Source: Stackebrandtia nassauensis DSM 44728 (GTDB lineage Bacteria > Actinomycetota > Actinomycetes > Mycobacteriales > Micromonosporaceae). From it: a stretch of DNA of 64,000 nucleotides. The notes beneath the pieces were generated by a model that ran no database searches, was not told the origin of the DNA, and was given only the letters and a program-made list of their open reading frames with translations. The stretch lies in contig NC_013947.1 in the NCBI RefSeq assembly GCF_000024545.1, positions 434,001 to 498,000 on the forward strand, written 5' to 3'. Of this stretch, positions 24,757 through 33,746 are shown piece by piece. Each line of letters begins with the position of its first letter. The stretch's first letter is position 1. The translations under genes were made by a program, and so were the position numbers.

Positions 24757-25476
24757 TCAGGACTCTCCGGCCAGGGTCAGCGACCGCAGCCGTCGGCCGC
24801 CGTACCACAGCGCGGCACCGGTGGCCACGACCGCCAGCACGGCGGCGGCGACCACGTTGATCTGCGCGGTGATGGCGTTGGGCGCGACGGTTGAGGCGAT
24901 GGCCTCGGCCCAGTACTGGACGCTGAGGTTCTTGGCGCCGTCGACGAGACCGGCCACCAGGCTGTCCCACAGCACCACGTAGATCAGCCCGATGATGACG
25001 GCCTGCCGGGACAGCACACCGATCATGATGAACAGTGCACAGTAGATGATGCTGGCGATGGCCGCGGCCAGGCCGTATCCGATCGCGACCCCGTCGGACA
25101 CCCCGGCCAGGATCAGCCCGGCCAGGAAGGTCGGCACCGCGGCGAAGGCCAGTGCCGTCGCCACCGCGACCGCGTACTTCGTCAGCGCGATCTTCCAGCG
25201 CGACAGTGGTTTGGTCAGCATGTACACGATGGAGCCGTCGTCGATCTCGGTGCTGATGGCGCCGGTGCCGACGATCAGCGCGATCAGCGGCACGAACGTG
25301 GCCATGTTCAGGTTGCCCAGCAGCGGATCGGCGGCGTTGCGGGCCGCCTCGGTCGGCACCATGCCGCGCACCGCCGCCGACAACAGCAGCAACACGATCG
25401 GCAGCAGCGCCAGCAGCAGGCCGCGCCAGCGTCGCAGCAGACTAGAGAAGGTGAGGCGGGCGATTGTGGAATTCAT
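24757..25476 (-). CDS. ABC-2 type transporter permease (module 2)
   Basis: This 239-residue protein has about six membrane segments and the ABC-2 permease pattern. The cytosolic block STEIDDGSIVYMLTKPLSRWKIALTKY is typical of the coupling region that touches the ATPase. It follows its ATPase gene by 7 bp and is the last gene of a four-gene minus-strand operon. The operon encodes two ATPase-permease pairs, which may form one hetero-oligomeric exporter or two related ones. The substrate is unknown. Confidence 0.85.
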   Translation of the reverse strand: MNSTIARLTFSSLLRRWRGLLLALLPIVLLLLSAAVRGMVPTEAARNAADPLLGNLNMATFVPLIALIVGTGAISTEIDDGSIVYMLTKPLSRWKIALTKYAVAVATALAFAAVPTFLAGLILAGVSDGVAIGYGLAAAIASIIYCALFIMIGVLSRQAVIIGLIYVVLWDSLVAGLVDGAKNLSVQYWAEAIASTVAPNAITAQINVVAAAVLAVVATGAALWYGGRRLRSLTLAGES

Positions 25477-25483
25477 GTCGGTG

Positions 25484-26401
25484 CTAGCTCCTCACCAGGT
25501 AGCCGAAGACACTCTCCAGTGACTCGTCGGCGGGACTGACGTCGTAGAGACGGATCTTGTTGTCGCGGGCGATCTTCGGCAACGACACCGTGAACCGTCC
25601 GAAGTCACTGGTCTGGACGTGCAGCGCGTTGTCCTCGCCGTCGACCTGCACCGCGCCCACGACGCCCTCGGCGACCAGCGCCGAGGCCAGGCCCCGGTCG
25701 TCGTCGCTGCGCAGCGTGTACCGGTGCGGCCGGTCGGTCATGAGCCGCCGGATCGCCCGGTAGTCCCCGGAGGCCGCGTGCCGTCCGGACACCATCACCT
25801 CGATGTGGGTGGCCAGCTGCTCGACCTCCTCGAGGATGTGCGAGCTGAACAGCACCGTGCGGCCCTCGGAACCCATACGGCGCAGCATGTCCATCAGCTG
25901 CAACCGCTGCCGGGGATCCATGCCGTTGAACGGTTCGTCCAACAGCAGCACCGCCGGGTCGTGGACCAGCGCCGCGGCCATCTTCATGCGCTGCCGCATG
26001 CCCTTGGAGTAGGTCTCGATGGCGCGGCCCGCGGCCGGGGCCATCTCGACGGTGTCGATGGCGCGCCTGGCGGCGGCACCCGGATCGGGCAGGCCGTGCA
26101 GTTTCGCGTTGGCCAGCACGAACTGTTCCCCGGTGAGGAAGTCGTACATGGCCTCGGCCTCGGGCACCATGCCGATGGTGCGGTAGATCTCCTCGTTGCG
26201 CCAGGTCGGTACACCGTCCAAAGTGACGGTTCCCGAGGACGGGCCGGCGAAACCGCCCATCATGTTGAGCAGCGTGGTCTTCCCGGCCCCGTTGGGGCCC
26301 AGCAGTCCGGTGATTCCCGGCGCCACCGTCATCGTCACGTCGTTGACGGCGACCACGTGGCCGAACCACTTGGAGACGCGATCTATCTGGATAGTACTCA
26401 T
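25484..26401 (-). CDS. ABC transporter ATP-binding protein (module 2)
   Basis: This 305-residue protein is a DrrA/CcmA-type ATPase: Walker A GPNGAGKTT near 35-43, signature TYSKGMRQR, Walker B AVLLLDEPFNGMDP, and switch His in FSSHILEEVEQ. A C-terminal extension of about 85 residues follows the ATPase core, typical of exporters of this class. The ATG at 26401 overlaps the stop of the upstream permease gene (TCAT on the plus strand). It pairs with the permease encoded at 24757-25476. Confidence 0.9.
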   Translation of the reverse strand: MSTIQIDRVSKWFGHVVAVNDVTMTVAPGITGLLGPNGAGKTTLLNMMGGFAGPSSGTVTLDGVPTWRNEEIYRTIGMVPEAEAMYDFLTGEQFVLANAKLHGLPDPGAAARRAIDTVEMAPAAGRAIETYSKGMRQRMKMAAALVHDPAVLLLDEPFNGMDPRQRLQLMDMLRRMGSEGRTVLFSSHILEEVEQLATHIEVMVSGRHAASGDYRAIRRLMTDRPHRYTLRSDDDRGLASALVAEGVVGAVQVDGEDNALHVQTSDFGRFTVSLPKIARDNKIRLYDVSPADESLESVFGYLVRS

Positions 26402-27291
26402 TGGGAGGACACCTTCCGGTAGCGCGCCATCAACAGCAGGTAGCTCAACACCAGGATCGCGATGGTGACGAGGGTCAGCACCCCGCCGATGGCCAGGTCC
26501 GGACGGATGTTGACCAGGGTCTGTTTGGTGTCGAACAGGAATGCCTGCACCCCTTGGTACAGCGTCACCGGCGACAGCATGCCCGCCATGTGCGCCGAGC
26601 TGGTCGACCCGAACTCCATCAGGAAGGTCTGGGCGAAGCTGGCGACGCCGAAGCTTCCCATCAGGACGGCGATGATGGCCGCGACACCCAGGCCGCGCCT
26701 CGGCGTCACCGAGGCGATGAGCAGCCCCAGCATCGTGAACAGCGCCGCCAGCAGCGCGCAGCCGAACAGCGAGGCGCCGAGGTCCAGTGTGCTGTCTCCG
26801 AAGGGGAGTTTGATGAGCAGGTTGGCCAGGTACAGGATCAGCAGCGGCGCGGCCATGAGCGCGAACAGGCCCGTCCACACCCCGGCGATCTTCGCGTGCA
26901 CGTAGCCGCGGTAGGTCAGCGGCCGTGACAGGTACAGCGGCATGACCCCGAACCGCAGGTCCCGGGACACCGCGTGCGGCGCCTGCACCGCCAGGAACAG
27001 CGCCGGAACCGCCTGGACGAACATCGTGTAGTCGCTGATCTCCAGGATCGGCTGCTTCTGGAAGTTCATGATCGCCATGATGATGAAGGCGGGCAACAGG
27101 ATCGCCCCCACCAGGAACCACGGGAACAGCTTCGCGACGATGCCGCGTCCGATGCCGTAGGAACCGCGCAGCGTCTGCGAGTACAGCGCCTTGGCGATGT
27201 TGAAGCTGTCCAGCCGCGCCCCCTCGTAGCGGCGGTAGCCGATGTTGTGGATGACCCCCGAATTCGGCAGACCGTTAACCGGTGACGACAT
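26398..27291 (-). CDS. ABC-2 type transporter permease (module 1)
   Basis: This 297-residue protein starts with a cytosolic Tyr/Arg-rich segment (IGYRRYEGARLDSFNIAKAL), found in a known group of actinomycete ABC-2 permeases. About six membrane segments follow. The loop HAVSRDLRFGVMPLYLSRPL is the ATPase-coupling region. Its start overlaps the upstream ATPase gene by 17 bp and its stop overlaps the next ATPase gene by 4 bp, so the operon is tightly coupled. Confidence 0.85.
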   Translation of the reverse strand: MSSPVNGLPNSGVIHNIGYRRYEGARLDSFNIAKALYSQTLRGSYGIGRGIVAKLFPWFLVGAILLPAFIIMAIMNFQKQPILEISDYTMFVQAVPALFLAVQAPHAVSRDLRFGVMPLYLSRPLTYRGYVHAKIAGVWTGLFALMAAPLLILYLANLLIKLPFGDSTLDLGASLFGCALLAALFTMLGLLIASVTPRRGLGVAAIIAVLMGSFGVASFAQTFLMEFGSTSSAHMAGMLSPVTLYQGVQAFLFDTKQTLVNIRPDLAIGGVLTLVTIAILVLSYLLLMARYRKVSSQ

Positions 27292-28225
27292 GGTCCTGGC
27301 TCCCTTCGGGCGTGTTCTCGGCGAAGATCTCGGCGATGTGGTGCCGGTCGCGCTGCAACCGCACCAGCCCCAGCCCCGCGTGCGCGACGGTGTCGCGAAT
27401 GGAATCGAAAGTGGACTCGTCGGTGGCGGGCACGTACATCAGCTCCCCGGCCCGGCGCACCCCCAGCCCGCTGGCCTCCAGGCTCGCCTGCGCCCGGTCG
27501 GCGGCGTCCGCGCCCCCGGCCGGATCCAGCACCTCCAGGATCAGCGTGTGGGTCTGGCTGGTCAGCTCCCCGGTACTGCGGGACTTCAGCAACCGGCCGC
27601 CGTCGATGATGATGACGTGGTCGCTGGTGCGTTCCAGCTCGCCCAGCAGGTGCGAGGTGACCAGCACCGAGATGCCGAACTTCGTGTGGATCCGCCGGAT
27701 CAGGTCCAGCATCTCGTCGCGCCCCACCGGGTCCAGCCCGTTGGTCGGCTCGTCCAGGAACACCAGCTTCGGGTCGTGGACCAGCGCCTGCGCCAGCTTC
27801 ACGCGCTGCTTCATGCCGGTGGAGTAGCCGCCCATGCGCCGGTAACGCTCCTCCATCAGCCCGACGTGCCGCAGCGTGTCGGCGGTGCGTTCCCGGGCGG
27901 CGCCGGTCGGCAGCCCCGAGATCCGCGCCATGTGCATGACGAACTCGGCGGCCGACACGTCCGGCGGCAGACAGTCGTGCTCGGGCATGTACCCGACGAG
28001 CTGGCGGATCTCCGGCCCGTGGCTGGCGATGTCGTACCCCAGGACACTCGCCCGCCCGGCGGTGGGAGTAGACAGACCCAGCAGGATCTTGATGAGTGTG
28101 GACTTTCCCGCGCCGTTGGCACCGACCAACCCGCAGACGCCCTCAGGGACGTCCACGGTCAGCTGATCCAGCGCCGTGACTCGCGAGTAGCGCTTAGTGA
28201 GCGCTTCAATGGTTATGGTGGACAC
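27275..28225 (-). CDS. ABC transporter ATP-binding protein (module 1)
   Basis: This 316-residue protein has Walker A GANGAGKST (near 36-44), signature YSTGMKQRV, Walker B LVFLDEPTNGLDP and the His switch in VTSHLLGELE. A C-terminal extension follows. It is the first gene of the four-gene ABC operon running down to 24757. The promoter should lie in the 190-bp region shared with the divergent kinase gene at 28414. Localisation is cytoplasmic face of the membrane, with the 26398-27291 permease as partner. Confidence 0.9.
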   Translation of the reverse strand: MSTITIEALTKRYSRVTALDQLTVDVPEGVCGLVGANGAGKSTLIKILLGLSTPTAGRASVLGYDIASHGPEIRQLVGYMPEHDCLPPDVSAAEFVMHMARISGLPTGAARERTADTLRHVGLMEERYRRMGGYSTGMKQRVKLAQALVHDPKLVFLDEPTNGLDPVGRDEMLDLIRRIHTKFGISVLVTSHLLGELERTSDHVIIIDGGRLLKSRSTGELTSQTHTLILEVLDPAGGADAADRAQASLEASGLGVRRAGELMYVPATDESTFDSIRDTVAHAGLGLVRLQRDRHHIAEIFAENTPEGSQDHVVTG

Positions 28226-28413
28226 AGCTTGACGCTACGGCCCCGACACCCTCCGCGCGTCATTCTCGCGGCCGAACCGACCCCGAACCTTCGTCAGGGG
28301 TTACCCCGCACCTTCGTGGGGGCCGGGCCCCTAGTTCGGCCCACGCGCTGGCCCACCCGGGCGTCCGTCCCATGTAAAAATGAAGCCTCTAAAAGTTTCG
28401 ATGGGACAAGACT

Positions 28414-30027
28414 GTGGTTGAACCAAGGGATCTGGTGGCCAGGCGGTATCTCCTCGAAGAACGCGTGGCCTCCGGAACCATGGGTGAAGTATGGAGGGCG
28501 AGTGACACCCGCCGCGCGCGCACCGTGGCGGTCAAGCTCCTGCACGCCGACCTGTCCGAGTCCGCAGCCGCCCGTGTCCGCTTCAAGTCCGAGGCCACAG
28601 TGGTGGCCGCTCTCAACTCGCCCCAGATCGCCACCGTGTACGAATACGGCGAGGAACCCGACGGCGACACCGTCCGGTCCTATCTGGTCATGGAATGGAT
28701 CAAGGGCCGCTCGCTGGCCGAACTGCTCACCCAAAAGCCCAGGCTCCACGTCCACGAGACCGTCCGGGTCATCACCGAGGCCGCCGAGGCCCTGCACGCC
28801 GCCCACGTCGCCGGCATCGTGCACCGGGACGTCAAGCCCGGCAACATCCTCATCACCAACGACTTCGCCGTCAAACTGATCGACTTCGGCATCGCCAGCG
28901 CCCGCGACGAGTCCACCGGCGACGAGTCCGGCAAGATCCTCGGCACCCTGGCCTATCTGTCCCCCGAACAGATCACCCACTGGCGGCTCACCCCCGGCGT
29001 CGACGTCTACGCGCTCGGCATCGTCGCCTACGAATGCCTCGCCGGAGCCCCGCCGTTCGGCAGCGACGTTCCCGCCGAGACCCTGGCGGGCCACCTGTCC
29101 CGCACCCCCGCCCCGCTGCCGCCTCGCGTCCCCGAACCTATCGCCGAGGTCATCCTCAAGGCGATCCGCAAACGCGCCGTCAACCGCTGGCAGAGCGCCG
29201 CCGAGTTCGCCTCCGCCCTGCGCGAGGCCGCCGCCACCCCGCCCCCGGCGCCCACCTCACCCGCGACCCCCACCCCCGAACCCGCCCCCCGCGCCACATC
29301 CGACCCGCGCCCCAAACCCGGACGCCGCCGCATGACCCTCCAGCTCGTCGGCCTGATCACCGTCCTCGCCCTCATCGCGGTCGCCGTCCTGCTGTTGTGG
29401 CCATCCCTGTTCTCCGGCCAGTCCGATCAGGACACGATCCCCGACCAACGCGCCGCCGCCGACTCGGGCACCGATGACGAATCCGACGACCCCACCAGCC
29501 CCGACGACGAGTCGAGCGAATCCACCAAGAGCGCCGGCAAACCCGGCGACCCGGCGTCCAAATCAGACGAACCCTCCGACGACCCCACCAGTGGCGACGA
29601 CGATCCCGGTGGCGGCCAAACGGTGCCCGACCTGAAGGGCACCCAGACCTACATGGTCGAGTACACCCTCCAGCAACACGGCTACGAGAACTCCAGCGGC
29701 AAGGCGCAATCCGAGAAACCCGGCGAGGAGAACTGCGTCGTCACTGCCCAATCCCCGTCCGCTGGCACGGAAGCCAGCCCCTCCACCACCATCATCTACT
29801 ACTACCGAGCCCCAGTTTACGGCTGTGGCAACGAATCCCGTATCTCCTCAGTAGACTATCAACCCATGACCACCCCCTCGCAACCCTCGGTGATCCGTGA
29901 CACAATGAGACGTCGATATGTCTCGAGAAGAGGACTCCGAGGTGACCGGCCCAGACTTGGTGGCGAACCGGTATCTCTTGAAGGAGCGCATCGCATCCGG
30001 ATCGATGGGAGAGGTTTGGCGCGGTGA
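28414..30027 (+). CDS. PASTA-type serine/threonine protein kinase 1
   Basis: The 537-residue protein starts at a GTG. The kinase domain (about 10-270) has all key motifs: Gly loop GTMGEVW, Lys41 in VAVKLL, HRDVKPGN (Asp138), DFG (156-158) and SPEQ. A Pro-rich linker, a membrane segment (about 307-328), an acidic Ser/Asp-rich stretch and one PASTA-like domain (about 403-470, VPDLKGTQ and YYYRAP) follow, giving a PknB-like receptor kinase. PASTA domains sense cell-wall fragments in relatives. The last 30-35 residues are read over the start of the next kinase gene and look like out-of-frame noise, so the natural stop was probably near 29920. Confidence 0.9.
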   Translation: MVEPRDLVARRYLLEERVASGTMGEVWRASDTRRARTVAVKLLHADLSESAAARVRFKSEATVVAALNSPQIATVYEYGEEPDGDTVRSYLVMEWIKGRSLAELLTQKPRLHVHETVRVITEAAEALHAAHVAGIVHRDVKPGNILITNDFAVKLIDFGIASARDESTGDESGKILGTLAYLSPEQITHWRLTPGVDVYALGIVAYECLAGAPPFGSDVPAETLAGHLSRTPAPLPPRVPEPIAEVILKAIRKRAVNRWQSAAEFASALREAAATPPPAPTSPATPTPEPAPRATSDPRPKPGRRRMTLQLVGLITVLALIAVAVLLLWPSLFSGQSDQDTIPDQRAAADSGTDDESDDPTSPDDESSESTKSAGKPGDPASKSDEPSDDPTSGDDDPGGGQTVPDLKGTQTYMVEYTLQQHGYENSSGKAQSEKPGEENCVVTAQSPSAGTEASPSTTIIYYYRAPVYGCGNESRISSVDYQPMTTPSQPSVIRDTMRRRYVSRRGLRGDRPRLGGEPVSLEGAHRIRIDGRGLAR

Positions 30028-31477
30028 CGACACCCGCCTGAACCGTCCGGTGGCGGTCAAACTCCTGCACTCAAGCCTGTCCGAAAACAAGCAGTTCCGA
30101 GAACGGTTCGCCCGCGAAGCGACCCTGGTGGCGGGCCTCAAGGGCCAGCACGTGGCCACAGTGTACGACTACGGCGAAGAGGACAGCTCCGGCGCCGTCC
30201 GCTCCTACCTGGTCATGGAACTCGTCGACGGCAGACCCCTGTCCGAGATCCTCGACGAACGCGGTCCGCTACCGGTACCCGAAACCGTCCGCGTCATCGG
30301 CCAGGCCGCCGAGGGCCTGCGCGCCGCCCACGAAGCCGGGATCATCCACCGAGACGTCAAGCCCGCCAACATCCTGCTCACCCCCGACGGCTCGGTCAAA
30401 CTGATCGACTTCGGCATCGCCCACCTCCGTGGCAAAGCCGGGCTCACCGACTCCGGCATCTTCCTGGGCACCCTGGCCTACGTGTGCCCGGACCAGATCG
30501 CCGACGAGGAACCGACCCCCAGCACCGACATCTACTCACTGGGCGTCGTCGCCTACGAATGCCTCACCGGCTCCCCACCCTTCGCGTCCGACGTACCCGC
30601 CGCCGTCCTCAACAGCCACCTCTACGAACCACCCCCACCGCTGCCCGAGGAAATCCCCGCCCACGTCTCCCACGCCATCCTCATGGCGCTACGCAAACGC
30701 CCCGAACACCGCTGGCAGACCATGGCCGAGTTCGCGCAGGGCATCCGAAACCCCGACACCCCAGCACCCCCGCCCGAACCCACCTCCACACCAGACCCCG
30801 AAACCCCCGCCCGCGCCCCCAAACGCAAACTCCAATGGCTCATCCAAGGCGCGATGGCCGTGGTCATCGCCATCCTGTCGATCCTGCTGTGGCAACTGCC
30901 CTGGCAAATCCCCGGCTTCCCGGGCCACGGCGACAACGGCGGAAACGGGGGACAACAGTTCCCGGGCATAGTCGCCGAAAGCGACGAACCCGCCCAGGAC
31001 GACACCCCCGCCCCCGGCCAATCCGAAACCCCCGACGTCGACGACAAGAGCAACAAGAACTCGTCCGACGACTCCACCCCCGAATCCGCCGAAGAAGCCG
31101 ACACCCCCACCCCCGCGAACGACAACGACGACGGCGGCAACGACGAAACCGCCTCGGTACCCCGCCTCAAAGGCAAGAACCCCAACGACGCCACCGCCCT
31201 CCTCAACCAACACGGATTCCACAACCACAACCCGGTCCGCACCGACCCGCAAGACGGCAAAAAACAGTGCGTCGTCTACCGACAATCCCCTCGCCCCAAC
31301 ACAACCGCCAGCACCGACACCACCATCACCTACTACTACCGAGCCGACCCGAAAACCAGCTGCGACGGCAACGACACCCAATCCGACGACGACCCACCCC
31401 CCAACCCCCACTCCACCTGGACGCCCCACCCACCCCGCCCCTCCACCACCCCGCATACCCGGCTGCGCCGCCAATAA
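29942..31477 (+). CDS. PASTA-type serine/threonine protein kinase 2
   Basis: The 511-residue protein starts at a GTG with GAGGA upstream. This start aligns it with kinase 1, although an ATG 24 nt earlier is possible. It has the same order: Gly loop GSMGEVW, Lys40, HRDVKPAN, DFG, linker, membrane segment (WLIQGAMAVVIAILSILLW), acidic stretch and one PASTA-like domain (VPRLKGKN to YYYRAD). The kinase domain is very similar to kinase 1, so the two arose by tandem duplication. The activation segment reads VCPDQ where kinase 1 has LSPEQ, which may alter substrate docking. It ends 24 bp before the tRNA-Lys gene. Confidence 0.9.
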   Translation: MTGPDLVANRYLLKERIASGSMGEVWRGDDTRLNRPVAVKLLHSSLSENKQFRERFAREATLVAGLKGQHVATVYDYGEEDSSGAVRSYLVMELVDGRPLSEILDERGPLPVPETVRVIGQAAEGLRAAHEAGIIHRDVKPANILLTPDGSVKLIDFGIAHLRGKAGLTDSGIFLGTLAYVCPDQIADEEPTPSTDIYSLGVVAYECLTGSPPFASDVPAAVLNSHLYEPPPPLPEEIPAHVSHAILMALRKRPEHRWQTMAEFAQGIRNPDTPAPPPEPTSTPDPETPARAPKRKLQWLIQGAMAVVIAILSILLWQLPWQIPGFPGHGDNGGNGGQQFPGIVAESDEPAQDDTPAPGQSETPDVDDKSNKNSSDDSTPESAEEADTPTPANDNDDGGNDETASVPRLKGKNPNDATALLNQHGFHNHNPVRTDPQDGKKQCVVYRQSPRPNTTASTDTTITYYYRADPKTSCDGNDTQSDDDPPPNPHSTWTPHPPRPSTTPHTRLRRQ

Positions 31478-31501
31478 CGAGCAGGTACGCTGTCCGGTCG
31501 A

Positions 31502-31574
31502 GGGCCCTTAGCTCAATTGGTAGAGCTGCGGACTTTTAATCCGTAGGTTCCGGGTTCGAGCCCCGGGGGGCCCA
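31502..31574 (+). tRNA. tRNA-Lys (anticodon UUU)
   Basis: Full cloverleaf: acceptor GGGCCCT with GGGGCCC (one G-U pair), D-arm GCTC/GAGC, anticodon stem GCGGA/TCCGT with loop CTTTTAA (anticodon TTT), and T-arm CCGGG/CCCGG with loop TTCGAGC. No CCA is encoded. The 3' half is the attachment site of the adjacent integrase. Confidence 0.95.
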
Positions 31575-31575
31575 C
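31532..31575 (+). repeat. attL: 44-bp direct repeat inside tRNA-Lys
   Basis: The segment from the anticodon loop to one base past the tRNA end is repeated exactly at 47142-47185. It lies 19 bp from the integrase stop, the normal place for a tRNA attachment core. Confidence 0.93.
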
Positions 31576-31594
31576 TCGCTTTACCTGCGGATAT

Positions 31595-33058
31595 TCATCC
31601 GCGTCGTTTTTTATGTGGACGGTGGTTGCCGCGACGTTGCCGCCGCTTTCTCTTCGAGTTGCCGTGCCGTTTGTCCCGTTTAATCCCCGATGGGGTTTTG
31701 GCAATGTCGGAATCAACTGGGCCAGCAGCCACTGAACAGGGCTCGGCCTTGACTTTTGGCTCCCGTCGGCTGGCGGGCTGCCGCAGTCTACGGCCGGTGG
31801 CGCGAGCGGTATCGAGGATCAGCCGCGCGGTCGCAGCAGCCGCAGCATGATGCGTCTGCGGCAGCACCGAGGTATAGGTGTCGGCGGTCAGGACGATACT
31901 GCCGTGACCGAGTTGCTCCTGAACGGTTTTGAGATCGGCCCCCGCAGTATGCGCGAGGCTCGCCGCGCCATGCCGCAGATCATGCAGCCGAATCGGTGGC
32001 AGGTCATGTCGGTCGCAGAGAATCCGGAATCGGCTGGTGAGGTAATCGGGGTGGTGCGGTCGGCCGTCCGGCCGGGTGAACACGTACCCGGTCTCGTGCC
32101 AGGCATAGCCGGCGGCCCGCTGTTCACGTCGTTGGCGTTCGGCGTGTTCGCGCAACAGTGCGACGGTGTGCCGGTCCAGCGCCACGATCCGGCGGCTGGA
32201 TCGACTCTTGGGCGGGCACGTGTAGATCGCTCGGCCGAGCGTCGCCAGCTGCTGCGTGACCATCAGTTGTCGGCGATCCAGGTCGACATCCATCCAGCGC
32301 AGTCCGGCGGCTTCGCCACGACGCATGCCACGAAACGCGATCAGCGACCACAACACATACTCTCGATCGCCTTGAACACAATCGAGGAACCGCACCAGCT
32401 GAGCCGCGGTCCACACCGCCACCGCCGGCCGAATACCGGTGCGCCGCCACGCCTCCACTCGATCCGCGGTCCACACCACGGCATGCGGCCGGTGCGGGTT
32501 GGCCAACTCCACATGCCGGGCCGCATTGCGATCGATGAGGCCTTCCCGAATCGCGCCGTTGAGGGCCGCCCGCAACGTGGCACGGACCCGCTGCCAGGTA
32601 CCGGCCGCGCACGGCCTGCCATGCCGATTGGGGCGCGCCGCCAGCTCGGCGAACATCTCCGTCAGATGCTGACAGGTCAAGCCCGCGAGACTGACTTTGT
32701 CGAGGTAGGGCCCCACCAGGTCGATGTGCAGTTGATAGGAGCGTGCCGTGGTCGGCCGGATCGTTTGGCGATGGGCCAGCCAAAACCGCAACCAGCGCGT
32801 CACCGTCCACGTCGACCCGGTGGCCTGCGCTGCCGATTGCTCCACCACCGTGTCTCTGGCGGTGGTCGCTGCGGCACGGGAAGCAAAACCTCCTCGGCGG
32901 ATCCGATGATGACGTCCCCACAGGTCGACGACTGAGCAGTGGAAGTACCAGCTCCCGTGTCCTCGCTCGGACAGCCGCGGACACTCCGACAACAACCGCT
33001 TCCCCGTAGTGCTGTTGCGGCATCCGCACCGTTTGAAAATCACGCCCTTGCCTGCCAT
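31595..33058 (-). CDS. Tyrosine-type site-specific integrase
   Basis: The 487-residue recombinase inserts the island at tRNA-Lys. An N-terminal zinc-ribbon-like part (RCGCRNSTTGKRL with Cys26 and Cys41) precedes a SAM-like core-binding domain (about 84-185). The catalytic domain has Arg246 (FRGMRRGE), Lys in the beta-hairpin region near 284, HDLRHG (His359, Arg362), LGH (His385) and the nucleophile Tyr395 (TADTYTSVLP). A long basic tail (KRKRRQRRGNHRPHKKRRG) follows. The ATG at 33058 is preferred because AGKGVIFKRCGC is the usual beginning of this group. Its orientation places attL just downstream. Confidence 0.93.
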   Translation of the reverse strand: MAGKGVIFKRCGCRNSTTGKRLLSECPRLSERGHGSWYFHCSVVDLWGRHHRIRRGGFASRAAATTARDTVVEQSAAQATGSTWTVTRWLRFWLAHRQTIRPTTARSYQLHIDLVGPYLDKVSLAGLTCQHLTEMFAELAARPNRHGRPCAAGTWQRVRATLRAALNGAIREGLIDRNAARHVELANPHRPHAVVWTADRVEAWRRTGIRPAVAVWTAAQLVRFLDCVQGDREYVLWSLIAFRGMRRGEAAGLRWMDVDLDRRQLMVTQQLATLGRAIYTCPPKSRSSRRIVALDRHTVALLREHAERQRREQRAAGYAWHETGYVFTRPDGRPHHPDYLTSRFRILCDRHDLPPIRLHDLRHGAASLAHTAGADLKTVQEQLGHGSIVLTADTYTSVLPQTHHAAAAATARLILDTARATGRRLRQPASRREPKVKAEPCSVAAGPVDSDIAKTPSGIKRDKRHGNSKRKRRQRRGNHRPHKKRRG

Positions 33059-33089
33059 GACGAACCCCATTCTGAGTTTGACTATCTAC

Positions 33090-33362
33090 TCAGAGTTCCG
33101 CCGCCACAGCCGATGGGAAACCAAGTACACGACAATTCAGCCAGTCAAGAGCCAACTCGAACCAGCCAGCGCCCTGCGTGGCAATCACCGTCAGAGGCTG
33201 CACGGCGCCTTTCGTGCGAACCACTATCTGGCCCTTGAACCGGTTCGGCAAATTAGCGACAGGCGCTACGTCCGTCGGCTTGACGCCAACTGAGGTCATT
33301 GTGGTCTCAGCAATGTTTCCCTCCACGACAGGCTGAGGTCTCAATGAACGATGACGATTCAT
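33090..33362 (-). CDS. Small hypothetical protein upstream of integrase
   Basis: The 90-residue frame begins at an ATG with GAAGGT upstream. It contains a plausible folded part (PVANLPNRFKGQIVVRT, then LTVIATQGAGWFELALDWLN). It lies just upstream of the integrase on the same strand, where excisionases often sit, but shows no helix-turn-helix or MerR-like pattern. I do not recognise the family. The call is tentative. Confidence 0.4.
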   Translation of the reverse strand: MNRHRSLRPQPVVEGNIAETTMTSVGVKPTDVAPVANLPNRFKGQIVVRTKGAVQPLTVIATQGAGWFELALDWLNCRVLGFPSAVAAEL

Positions 33363-33746
33363 GCGTACCTTCACTGGTACCGAAATGCTGGTGTCAGAGA
33401 CGCCAAGATTTTACAAATACACGAAATGTCTAGCTTGCAAGACTTACACGAGTGTGGCGAACATACGCTGGGCGAATGCTAGGAAAGCAATTCAAGGTGC
33501 GAGTCAAGCCGTCCAGCTCACTTGACCATTTGACCAAGAGAGTGATTCTAGCTTTTGCCTTGCCCCGTATTGGAGGAGCTGTCGATGTTGTGGAGGGCGC
33601 GGTATTGGGTTCAGTCGGTAGTGGTGGCGCTCTCCGGGTCGGTTGAATTTCGAGGTTCAGCTCACGGTCGAGTGGCGGTCGTGCCCGGAACCGTTTGCGC
33701 ATCCCAGGTCGAGGAGTCGAGAGCCAAGAGCTGACAGAATAAACAC
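33363..33746. other. Intergenic region of the island, no clear gene
   Basis: This stretch has lower GC and mixed short frames without protein-like composition. It probably contains the promoters for the divergent units on either side. I see no repeats or RNA structure that I can support. Confidence 0.4.

Noticed and set aside
33430-33702. Small frames on both strands between the integrase and the 33747 gene
   Set aside because: They overlap each other, and neither shows a start signal or a foldable composition.
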